The notes under the pieces were generated by a model. The model worked only from the letters and a program-made list of their open reading frames with translations. It was not told where the DNA came from and searched no databases. A stretch of DNA of 64,000 nt from Tanytarsus gracilentus (Eukaryota; Arthropoda; Insecta; Diptera; Chironomidae), in assembly GCA_038502055.1 (NCBI GenBank), contig JAXRKN010000045.1, positions 8,297,501 to 8,361,500 on the forward strand, read 5' to 3'. A program made the position numbers and the translations under genes. Positions 49,001 through 58,606 of this stretch are shown in pieces (within the stretch, counting starts at the first letter, position 1; every line of letters begins with the position of its first letter).

Positions 49001-49557
49001 CGAGTTCAACGATACCCATGAAGCCATATAAGAGAAAATTTGTATGAAAAAGGCATTTTTGCACTCAGGGCGGTCCTTGGAGGGTCGCACCTCAAAACTA
49101 AATACTTCTTGCACAACTAGAACCAACCCGTTTTGCCACAACCCAGTAAATCCACCGCCGTTCTTGAGATTGCCGCCCCTAAGATCGTAGAAGTAAGAGT
49201 GAAATAGAAATGAAATAAGAAAGTAAGAAAGTAAGATGCTTAAATGGCTCTACTCCTCGTAGGAGCAACCGATTTCAAATCTGTTTTCGCCAGTTTGTAG
49301 GGTTTGGCTAGGCCTATCATTTGAGTATATGTTTTGGTATTGCACAAGGTAATGTCTTGGCACTAGGGGTCGAAAACAGGTTTTGGAAAAATCCAAAATT
49401 AATATATAGCGGAGCTATAATTTTTTCGACTTATAAAAACAATTTATCGATTTTAATCAACTTTTACCTTATCATCCGGTGTTGGATTTAACTTTGCGAG
49501 TGCTCGTGCGAGGCTATGTATCGCTTTCTGATAAAATGAATCACCTCTGAGCTCCAT
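40067..49557 (-). CDS. PI4KA: Phosphatidylinositol 4-kinase III alpha
   Basis: Makes PI4P from phosphatidylinositol at the plasma membrane, acting with EFR3/TTC7/FAM126-type partners. Five minus-strand exons: 49557-49468, 48446-47207, 45139-40749, 40689-40503 and 40452-40067. All are in phase and give 2097 aa, essentially the human length. The N-terminus matches the family (GLYFLESDFQYEHVIVPYLL, LRLSKGLPK). A long alpha-solenoid region fills most of exon 3. The kinase domain is C-terminal (about 1800-2097): lysine in IFKVGDDVRQD, catalytic DRHNGN near residue 1952, DFG split across the exon 4/5 junction near 1970, and the canonical ending IQFYQNAIPY. Introns 1 and 2 are loaded with tandem-repeat elements; the coding sequence is intact. 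Confidence 0.97.
45500..45670. repeat. Short interspersed-motif repeats (AGCCATTTTGGAGAAG type)
   Basis: Repeated blocks built on AGCCATTTTGGAGAAGTCTC with variable spacers. A related motif, AGCCATTTTTGGGAAGCC, recurs at the same structural position in copy B (56130-56240). Confidence 0.8.
45691..46540. repeat. 19-bp minisatellite
   Basis: About 45 tandem units of CTGAGGAACCAACATCCAG and close variants (CTG, CGG or TGG at the variable triplet). Because 19 is not a multiple of three and the unit lacks stops, the minus strand stays open in all three frames; the apparent proteins are artefacts. A higher-order period of 57 bp (three units) is visible around 46270-46340. Units become irregular at the right edge. 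Confidence 0.95.
46775..46815. repeat. (ACGG)n tetranucleotide tract
   Basis: About ten perfect tandem copies of a four-base unit next to end 1 of copy A. Related CCGT/GTCT tracts occupy the same place in copy B (about 55227-55250). Confidence 0.9.
46859..47206. other. Remainder of PI4KA intron 2
   Basis: AT-rich intronic sequence between repeat copy A and PI4KA exon 2, with nothing recognisable. Confidence 0.5.
48518..49427. mobile_element. Related repeat element D (in PI4KA intron 1)
   Basis: About 0.9 kb bounded by inverted copies of ATAGCTCCGCT (about 48522-48532, and its complement AGCGGAGCTAT near 49408-49418). Inside are four tandem units of about 120 bp (48543-49022), built on TGGACATTAGTGGCACTCC and ACGAGTTCAACGA. 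A segment (about 49023-49075) matches the region next to the 131-bp repeats of copy B in reverse complement. It lacks the GTGTAACCCAC ends of copies A and B, so it shares an internal module but not the termini. No coding capacity is seen. Confidence 0.65.
48543..49022. repeat. Tandem repeat of about 120 bp, four units
   Basis: Four successive units starting near 48543, 48665, 48784 and 48903, each containing ATAGTTCTGAAAAATGGAC, CATGATGGACATTCCTC and GACGAGTTCAACGA with point differences. This is the same sequence family as the 131-bp repeats at 55551-55812, inverted. Confidence 0.85.
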
Positions 49558-49979
49558 TATTGAGGAGAATTTAATTTTTTCTGTGGAGCTCTTGCGAAAA
49601 TTTTCGATTTTTTATTTTTCTGTTTTTTTTTTGTTGTAGTTTTTGACATTCCCCTCGTTGTTTTGATTTGAAAATTTTGAGACTTTTTTTTGGACGATTA
49701 AATTGAATGTCATGCGATTTCATGAATTAAAGTATTGTTAATTTTAATTAAAGATAATTTTGAGATTAATTAAACTTTTGCGGCTTTCGTATTTTGATGT
49801 AAATTTCAAAAAGCCGGTCACATACATTTTTTAGCGGATCTGAAATTACACATCATTCATTCTTGGATTGTTTATGCTCTTCTTCTTTCATAAAATTCAC
49901 TGGATCTCTGAAATGTGCGATTAAAATAAAAATTACAAACTTTAATCTAAAAATGCTCATTTATTACTTTCATTTCATT

Positions 49980-50511
49980 CTAATTCTCCTCAACAAGCCT
50001 AAATCTCTGATGTTGCTTTTCGGGAATTACATTAAAGTACTTTTTGTAGAAGCTTTGACCACCACGCTCGCTAAAATATTTTTGAATCCAGTGACTATCA
50101 AAATTTGGATCAACTTTCTCGCATGTCACAATGACTTTTCCGTGAGTTTTTGCCATAATTGTTCCGTTAATTCCGATGCCGACCTTAAAATATGATTTTA
50201 TTAATAAAAAAACATTTTTTTATAAAATATATAATTACATTAAGTCCTGGGAAGAATCGAGGTTTGTTTTGAAGAACTAAGATTGTTCCAGCTGGAACGA
50301 CACTTCCGTCTTGTCGCTTCCATCCGCGATGTTTTGGACTAAAAATTATTTTTTAAATTTATAAATTTTATTTTTCACATTTAACTTACGGTCCATGAGG
50401 ATTTTTGGGATTTTTCGTACTTCCGCTTGTTTTCTTGCTGGCATTTCTTACAATTGTTAGTAAATTTTCGGTTGTCGGCAACAAATTCCTCGTATTATTT
50501 AAAAAATTCAT
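49980..50511 (-). CDS. mRpL27: Mitochondrial ribosomal protein L27
   Basis: bL27m component of the mitochondrial large ribosomal subunit, near the peptidyl-transferase centre. Three minus-strand exons, 50511-50390, 50338-50239 and 50183-49980, give 141 aa. Residues 1-25 are a basic, hydroxylated mitochondrial presequence, followed by NASKKTSGSTKNPKNPHGP. The L27 core follows: KHRGWKRQDGSVVPAGTILV, then QNKPRFFPGLNVGIGINGT and AKTHGKVIVT. A minus-strand AATAAA about 15 bases after the stop (49965-49960) is the polyadenylation signal. It lies 423 bp upstream of the PI4KA start codon on the same strand; separate promoters are assumed. Confidence 0.95.
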
Positions 50512-51083
50512 ATTTCAATTTTATTATTTTGGAAAAAAAGAAAACAGGGGGAGAAACTCTGTAAAATTAAAATAATCAACAACACGTGACAAATTTGAAC
50601 TTAACGGAAATTTTATTTTTCTTCGCAATTTTTTTTTTCGTAAAATTTAACATAACTTTTTATATTAAACCATTTCGTTGTGTGTAATCGTAGGAAAATA
50701 CTTTATAAAATGTTTCACAGTGTTTCTTTAAATACATATTAAGTGGCCAAATTATCATCTTAAAACTTTAATTTATTGTCTTTATCGAGTTCTTGTTAGA
50801 AAAAAAGCTATTTTTAAGTAGCCCATAATCCAGCTTATATCTTAAACTTTTGTAAACTATATTTAGAATGTTCCCTTTTGCATAAAAATGTAATTAATAA
50901 TTATTAAGGCATATTCCCGCTGCATACTTTTAAATTTACACATGGCAGGAATTTTTTGCTTTTGAATTTATTTTTTTTTTGATAACTTTTTCTCTTAATA
51001 TTTTATAGGCAACAGAAAATATTCTTAATAAAAAAATTCTCAACAGAACAATGTGTTTCGATAGTTAAAAAAAATAATAGTCA
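50512..51083. other. Intergenic region between diaphanous and mRpL27
   Basis: Holds the diaphanous 3'UTR on the minus strand (AATAAA on that strand at about 50972-50967) and the short mRpL27 promoter. Nothing else is seen. Confidence 0.5.
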
Positions 51084-54000
51084 TTAGGCGGCCAATAGCT
51101 CACTGGCAATCAATTCTCGATTTGATAAGCTCGCAACTGTAATTCCTGTCCTCGATCGACTCCTCGAAAGTTGAGCACGGCGTTCAGCACCTATTAATTT
51201 TAAATTATACATTTTAAAATATAATTTAAACTTTTTAATTTTACCTGCTGGCCGTCCCGCTGGCTTTCGTCTTCGTTCTCGATTATTGAAAGCTTCGCCA
51301 CTTTGAAGAGCCAAGAATAAGCTGTCGACGACACCTTCTTCATGCTTATCGAGGTCATAAAGTGCTGCATTTTTGGCATTTTTAAGAGGTTTTTCTTTCA
51401 GTTTCATTTTCGCTTCTCTTGCACGATTTTCTCTCTCTTCCAACTCACGAATCTTAACAATGTCTTGATGAGCGAGATGGAAGGCATCTTTAAAAGTTTT
51501 AATGTCAGTAAAGAACTCTTCGAGTGTATATTTGTTGGTGTCAAAGGCGTAAAATTCTGCCAATTCTTTGAACTTCTTCTCCATATCACCTTGCGTGTGA
51601 ACAAGAATTTCAACTTTTTTCTTAGTTTCAAACGTAAATTGTCCCATTACTTCAATAAATCTATCATCGGGCGATTGAGGCGTTTTATTGTTATTTAAAT
51701 CAGCTTCAAGATTTTTAAGCGATGAACTCATTTGTCGCATGGTTTTTTGGATATTGTCCAAGCTTACTCTCGATGCTTTGTCGATGTGAGACAGTTCCTC
51801 GTGGAAATTAAGACATTCGGGGAATTGCCTCTCTACAGTTTCAACAATGTAGTGTAAAAGCGTTTGTTTATTCTCGTGATCCTTTGTGCTCGTCAACTTG
51901 GTGAGGAAACTTATTTCAAATCCAAATGCTATTTCATTTTTAGACCCAGAATTCATGTAGTTCCCTAGCAAAAGAATAAGCTCGAGGATTTTGTGGAATT
52001 TTTTGCTCTCTTTGACATCTTTACAAGCGGCCATCACAGCGTGAATGTCCGGTCGAACTTCCTCGTACATATCTGAAAAATTGAGGCGAAAACTAAGCGA
52101 TTGAAGGCGTGCCCCAAGTCTCTTAATTTCAGCTATTGTCGCTGCAAATTTTTCAGCACCCGATAATTCCTCGCCATTTGATTTGAGTTCTTGTAGACGT
52201 TTAAGCTGATCTGGCGGTGGCAAATATTGAATTAATTGCTGCAGAACGGTTGCATTTAAATATGAAATGTCACAGCGTAAAAGGGAGGTTTTAATTTCAT
52301 CGTATGATAAATGCTTGAGTGATCCTCCGAGAAGAATCGAGAGATTTTGGGAGGCTTTTGCATCGAGCACTCTCAGTTCGACTACAGATTTCTTCACAGT
52401 CATCGGTCGATCAGTCGCATTCTTTTCCGTTGCCTTCTTAACTGGCTTCGTTGTAAACTTAGATGCAAATCCATTAAGAACCTCTTTAGTTACTAATTGT
52501 TCATCTTTTACTTGTACCCAAAATGAATCAGACTTCAATTTATAGGGAATGACTGCCTTCCAATTGGCCCTCTTCATTGGTCCGTCTGTTTCAAAATCGT
52601 ACTTCTTCGGATGCAGATAACTTGGAAGTTCTTGTCTGGGAGGTTGAAATGGCATTCCAGGGGGTCTCATGCCCATCATTGGTGGTGGAGGCGGGCCACC
52701 CATTCCTTAAATGTTCAGTTAGATAAATTTTTTAAATAATAAAATAGAAAAGATAAATAATTACCTGACATTGGAGGAGGTGGTGGCGGTCTTGGTCCAC
52801 CCATACCTAAAAATAATTTTAAAATATTTTAAGACATTTAAAAAATAACAGCTTAAATTCTAAAATACCTGGTGGAGGAGGAGGGGGTGGGATATTGCCA
52901 GCCATCTGCGCATTTCCAGGAGGTCTCGGTGGCATTGGCATGCCTAAAATATTAAAACAAAATGTAATTTATGTCATAAACTAAAATTTACAATTTTACC
53001 CATCATTGGCGGCGGCGGAGGGATGTTTAATTGTGGCAATTTATTGGTTTTTACAACAACACCAGTTGTCTCAATTTCTTTCAACTTCTCTTCTAAAAGA
53101 GCAGCTTTAGCTTCAGCATCTTGTTTCGCCATTTGAAGCTCTTCCATTTTCTTCTCATATTCCTCAATTTTCTTTGCATCAATCGCTCTCCCTCTCTCTA
53201 CCAAATCTTCTAACAATGGCTCAACATCGATATTTAGTTGCCGACTATTAAAATTTGGATCAACACCGGACTTGCTCAGCACAATTTGACTGATAACTTC
53301 CTCGAAAAGCTTAAAATAAGCGACTCGAAACTCATGATCATCCCGAACGAAAAGCATATGCTGTAATATGGAAAGGAAAAATGGCTCGGCAGCAGTGTCA
53401 AGCACTAAATTTTTCAGCAGCTCAAAACAATCATTCAAATCATCGAGCTCCAATCGAACGTTGTCAAATCTCGCGCTAAGTTCCTCATAATCATCTTCGC
53501 GTGCTGCATGGAAAATCGAAAGATGTTTTCTCAGCTTTTTCATGCCAGATTGTTCAACAATTTTAGCCAGCAAGTCCATCCGGTCATACAATCCAGAACG
53601 CATTATTTCACATCTTAAGTGAAGGCGAAAATCAAGATTGTGTGGATGGTCTATGATAGTATTGATGAGGATGAAACTGTTTCGACATAGTTCGCCTTTC
53701 GTTTCTGACCGTATGCCTTTCATTTCAAGGTCATGTTCAGCAAAGAGCGCCTCAACTATCGATCGAAATCTTTCGCCATTATTGTTGGCCATTTTTGCAG
53801 TTTGTGTTATTGCAGTTAAAACTTTATTGTATCCATCGCGCTCATCAATAAGGCACAAGGCCGCGAGAAGTTTAGTCGACTCGCACATTATCTGTGGCTT
53901 ATTAGGATCGAGGCATTGTGCAAGGATAAAAACCGCTGCATGCTGATCGGGCTTTATAATAACATTTAAACCCCATGTGTTATTAGCGAAGGTCGTGATG

Positions 54001-57000
54001 CATCGAACGCACTCAAGTTCGATCTTCTCGTAGTCTCTTTTTCGCTTACACTCGCGTAGTAAATTGACAACCTCATTAAGGCCATCATCTCCAAACTCCT
54101 TTAGCCATGTCAGTGAATTGCCAGTGAGAGCAACGCGAAGACTCTCAATACATTTATGAATCTTTGATGGACTTCGATCGGACTCCCGAAGGTAATCAAT
54201 GTAGTCCTGCGGCTTTTCAAAACGAGTATCCGAATTTCCCGCTGCCGCTGAAAATAAACAAAAGTTTGTAATTTTATATTGTCACAATTCTATTAAAGTT
54301 CATATCGCGCACGAGAGAGTGTACATACGATATTTATCATCATCATCAATTTACACGAAAGAAGAGGATCACATGCATGGAGCGTTAATTTTAGTGGCTT
54401 CTGATGTATTGCGGATTTTTTTTGGCTCCATTCCAATATTATTATTTCATTCATCCGTCAAGAGTTGAACTCTGACTAGTATTTTTTTGGGCGGTATCAT
54501 TGTGGGAGGTGTTAGAAATTTAATTAAATCTACGCAGCGGTTTAATGTACACAAATAATTATTGAGTTTATTTTTAGAATACTTTTCATTTCCCATAAAT
54601 CGCCTCGAACGGTCGATAAAGTGCAAACACGTGAGATCAAGAGAGAGATCATTGTGGTTCAGTTCAAGGTCATCAGATCAAAACGATTGTTATGAGATCA
54701 GAAAAAAAATCAAAAACGAGTTTTTTTTAAATGTTTAAAAGTATTTTTTGATATTTGTCTGAAATGTGTCTCTTGTATCAACATAGGTATTGACCTTGGC
54801 ATAGCATTATGATTACTGTCGTCAACGCACAATTAACGTCATATAGCAGTAATTAATTTTAAATTATTATAAGTCGCCATGCGATGAAATTTTATATCTT
54901 TACATCCACCCGCGAATACACATGAGTAGAGAGAGATCGCAAGAAAAGTAAGAGTCATTCGTGTATATGTGAGAATGTGGAAGGAAAATGACGTCATGCG
55001 TTGCAAAAATAAAATTTATTTGAGAATTCAATAAATATAAATATATATGAGTTTTGAGGTAAAAGAGACACCTTGGAAAGTATTTAGGTTGAGACGCTTA
55101 AATATTTTTCAACAAGATTTTTTTGCAGGAAGTAAATTCCTCGAGAAATAGTTTGTGTCGTCTTTTGTCAAAAAAATATTTTTAGTGTAACCCACGAAGT
55201 GGTGTAACACTTATATGCGCCTATTTCCGTCCGTCCGTCTGTCTGTCTGTTCCTTCGAGATCTCGGCTCCTGAGATAGCTAGAGACTTCTAGTTTTCGCC
55301 AAATGGTAGGTCTATGAATTTAGATTCGGCCATTTTAGGAATTATGAGGGTCATGACCACAGGTCGTGCCATGGACAGCCCTAAATGCCATTTTTCATAC
55401 AAATTTCCTGTTATATGGCTTCATGTATGTCGTTGAACTCGTATTTGTATCAGGAATCGAAAGGCATTGATGATATTTGAGGAATGTCTATCATGGCCAT
55501 CCAAGAGTGCCACCAATGTCCATCACGGCCGGCCAGTAGTGCCCCTAATGTCCATTTTTTAAAAGTATGGCTTCATGTACCTCGTTGAACTCGTAATTGC
55601 ATCAGGAATTGATTAGCATTGATGATTTTTGAAGAATGACCGTCACGGCCGGCCAGGAGTGTCCAAGGAATGCCACTAATGTCCATTTTTTAAAAGTATG
55701 GCTTCATGTACCTCGTTGAACTCGTAATTGCATCAGGAATTGATTAGCATTGATGATTTTTGAAGAATGACCGTCACGGCCGGCCAGGAGTGTCCAAGGA
55801 ATGCCACTAATGTCCATTTTTTAGAAGTATGGCTTCATGTACCTCATTGAACATGGTGGAAAGTGGAACATGATGGAAAATGGAACGCAATGGAAAATGG
55901 AACACAATGGAAAATGAAACACAATGGAAAATGAAACACAATGGAAAATGGAACACAATGGAAAATGGAACACAATGGAAAATGAAACACAATGGAAAAT
56001 GGAACACAGTGGAAAATGAAACACAATGAAAAATGAAACACAATGGAAAATGGAACACAATGGAAAATGGAACACAGTGGAAAATGAAACACAATGGAAA
56101 ATGAAACACAGTCGAAACACAGTGGGAAGCCAATTTGGGAAGCCATTTTGCGAAGCCATTTTTGAGAAGCCATTTTTGGGAAGCCATTTTGGGAAGCCAT
56201 TTTTGGGAAGCCAAAAGGGGAGGCCAGAAGGGGAAGCCAAAGGGGAAGCCAATACTAATCTGTTACAAGTGGGTTACACGGCAACACCCACGTGTGGGTT
56301 TTGAAACATTTTTTCTTCTTTAACAGTCACATGTCCATCAGCCACTAAATTATCTCATCGCAAATTATATTTTGCCAAAAAAATGCACAAAGAAATTTCA
56401 CTTAGAACTCAGTGACACTTGATAACATTCCATTAATTAACAATAAGTAACTAATCGCTGAGTTACGATAAAAATATTTATATATGTGACTGCATAGCGT
56501 TCTAGTTTTTTGATAAAAAAACTAAGTGCGGCACTTGCATTCGAATAAAATTATTATTTTTTTATCTCTTAATAAATTTATATTAAGTGGAAAATTCAAT
56601 TAAGATGCAGTCAGCAAGTAAATATCTATTTTAATGATCTCTGACATATTTGATATTTCGAAAATTTGTTTTTGTGGCTTTTAATTATTGCACAATTGTT
56701 TATCATGTAAGAGTTTCATTTTTAAAAAACGGAAGCTATTAAACGCACTTTTCACCCAAACAAAAGAAAATTCCACTAGCTTATAGGGGTCATCAGCAGC
56801 GATCACTTGCATGTGTGTGTGATTCATAATTCTTTTCTTTTACACGACTCTTTTTTTTCGCGCTCACTCTGAAGGTTCCCATGAAGTGCCGTTGCGTATA
56901 AAGTAAATTTATTCATGTTTATAGCAACACAACTCCCCCATGCGATGATCGTTTTCTTGTACATTTTATGTTATTTTCGAGAAAGATTTATAAAAAGAAA

Positions 57001-57400
57001 ATTCAGAAAACAGCTGAGCATAATATAAATGAGTCAAGGCCGAATGATTGTTAAAGACAATTAGACGCCAAAATAAGAGATAGAAATTCACTCAATTACC
57101 TTTTTCTTTTTTCAACTCTTGTTCCAGCATTTTGCGTTTATCCTCCATACTCTTTTGGAGCAATGGCTCTTGTTTGTCTTTTGGTATGTTCAAGTCATCG
57201 ATTAATTGTCGATATTTCCTGTCGACTTCTTCGTTAGTCAACCTTTTAATTCGATTTTCAATCTCCAATTTGTCAATAACATCACCCTCATTGCTGGACA
57301 CTGGTCTCGTCGCATTTCCATTGTGTTTACTGCTAGTTTTTCTTTTTGAGGTGATTCCAACCTTTTCAAAAATAGATTTTCCTTTCTCTTGTCGTGACAT
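51084..57400 (-). CDS. dia: Diaphanous-related formin
   Basis: Rho-regulated actin nucleator and elongator required for cytokinesis and cell shape. Six minus-strand exons: 57400-57100, 54247-53000, 52943-52869, 52806-52765, 52705-51245 and 51190-51084, all joined in phase 1, giving 1077 aa. The GTPase-binding region starts in exon 1 (LNIPKDKQEPLLQKSMEDKR) and continues with the FH3 armadillo region (about 100-430). A coiled coil follows (about 470-500). FH1 (about 505-580) is proline-rich and split over three short exons. FH2 (about 590-980) includes GNYMNSGSKNEIAFGFEISF. The autoinhibitory DAD (VVDSLFLALQSGEAFNNRER) is at about 1010-1030. Intron 1 (2852 nt) contains repeat copy B. The length matches fly dia, and all domains are intact. 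Confidence 0.96.
54248..55183. other. dia intron 1, 3' part
   Basis: AT-rich intronic sequence between dia exon 2 and repeat copy B. No exon or gene was recognised. Confidence 0.5.
55551..55812. repeat. 131-bp tandem repeat, two identical units
   Basis: 55551-55681 and 55682-55812 appear identical over all 131 bases, and a third, partial and more diverged unit lies to the left (about 55428-55550). Identity implies a very recent duplication or homogenisation. A related family of about 120 bp makes up element D in PI4KA intron 1. Confidence 0.9.
55851..56115. repeat. 17-bp minisatellite (copy B)
   Basis: About fifteen units of CACAATGGAAAATGGAA and variants. The unit is the reverse complement of the one in copy C. 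Seventeen is not divisible by three and the minus strand lacks stops, so overlapping frames appear open there; these are not genes. Confidence 0.93.
56130..56250. repeat. AGCCATTTTTGGGAAGCC-type repeats
   Basis: Degenerate short tandem repeats with the core GGGAAGCCATTTTTGGGAAG, ending in GGGGAAGCCAA units. This is the counterpart of the 45500-45670 block of copy A. Confidence 0.8.
56329..57099. other. dia intron 1, 5' part
   Basis: Intronic AT-rich sequence between repeat copy B and dia exon 1. No gene was seen. Confidence 0.5.
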
Positions 57401-58606
57401 TTCAGATTATTTTTTTTACTCCAATTGCTTTAAAATTTCCTTCACAAACTCTTATTGAGCTTTATAACTTTAATTTCTACTTTTTTTGTGTATCACAAAA
57501 GCTCTAAACTTTTCATCATCGCAACACCTATTGTTGACGACGAGGACAGCGGTGCGTTTATATGTGTGTGCGCGCGGACGATGGAGAAAAGATTAGATCA
57601 TTCGCTGGCTGGATGATTTAAGACACTTTAAAAAGTATTTTTGTGCAAAAAAAATTGTTTTGGAAAACGCTCACGCTTTCCACATCCACTCGATCACGAA
57701 GTATTAACTTAATTGACTTGCGGTCGCTTTGAGAAAGGCACTTTTGATTTTTCTTTCTTTTTCGGATCTTTTTTTAGCAAAGATTTGTTCAGCCACTTGT
57801 TGCTGGCTCTTGTTTTTTACTTTTTTCGACGTTTACCGACTACTTTGAGCGATCACTTTACATTGCCGGTACTGATGGTTGTGTTTAATGACTTTTTGTG
57901 CTATTTTCCGATTAAATAAGGCTTTGTGAACTAATAAAAATTAAGTAAATTTAAATTTGTTGTTGATTCTTGTTTTCAAATCGCGTTACACTGAAGTTGA
58001 TTCACCCTGAATTCAGTTAGGGCGCGATTAGCTTGAATTAAATGGCAAAAGAGTTACCTCAAATATGCTGAAAATTTGTTTATAAATTAAAAACTTACCT
58101 GATTTTATTGTTATGCTGTGCATTTTTTATTGTTAGGATTTTTTAAAAACTCACTTTCAAACATAAACATTAAAAATTTATTTAATTTCGTTGTTTTGAA
58201 ATAATTTAAGGAAATCAACAAAATTGAGGGAAGACAATTGAATAAAAAAACAGTTTTTAAAAAAATACGTTACAAAATATTAAAATTGTTCGGATTAGAG
58301 TGTCGGCCGTTCGAACAAGCTGCGGCTCTCTCTCTCGCTCACTCTCTCACACAATAAATTCATTCACAACACAAAAAATTTCAATTTATAGTTCGCAAGT
58401 TTTCAATTAAATTTTCGCGTAATTAAGTGTTTGTCGGCATCAAAAAATAGATAATAAGATGCAGAAACTCATCACCTAGCCGATTAAAGTGTTTGTGTGT
58501 CAAGATCGGTTAAATTAAGGCGTTAAAAGTGTATGAGAAAATTTTAAAAATCAAATCGCGTAAAAAGTTTTTTCCTTCCCTCGAGTCCGCCACTAAAAAT
58601 TGAAAA
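57401..58606. promoter_or_regulatory. Divergent promoter region of dia and yemanuclein
   Basis: About 1.2 kb separates the start codons of the minus-strand dia and the plus-strand yem. It includes both 5'UTRs and contains CT-rich tracts (CTCTCTCTCTCGCTCACTC near 58328), a common feature of insect housekeeping promoters. No individual core-promoter element is certain. Confidence 0.5.

Larger units (their letters stand above)
55184..56328 (+). mobile_element. Modular repeat element, copy B (in dia intron 1)
   Basis: Left boundary is end 1 (AGTGTAACCCACGAAG, then TGGTGTAACACTTATATGC), right boundary is end 2 (GTGGGTTACACGGCAACACC through CACGTGTGGGTTTTGAAACA). Both ends are conserved with copy A in inverted orientation. 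Modules in order: CCGT/GTCT tract (55227-55250), a unique segment also found in copy C, 131-bp tandem repeats, a 17-bp minisatellite and AGCCATTTTTGGG-type repeats. The same order of ends and short motifs is kept in copy A, but the minisatellite unit differs (19 bp there). No coding sequence is present. Confidence 0.8.

Noticed and set aside
55807..56252. Open frames of 118-143 codons on the minus strand, repeats of FHFPLCFIFHCV
   Set aside because: They are translations of a 17-bp minisatellite and its flanking short repeats in dia intron 1, open in all frames.
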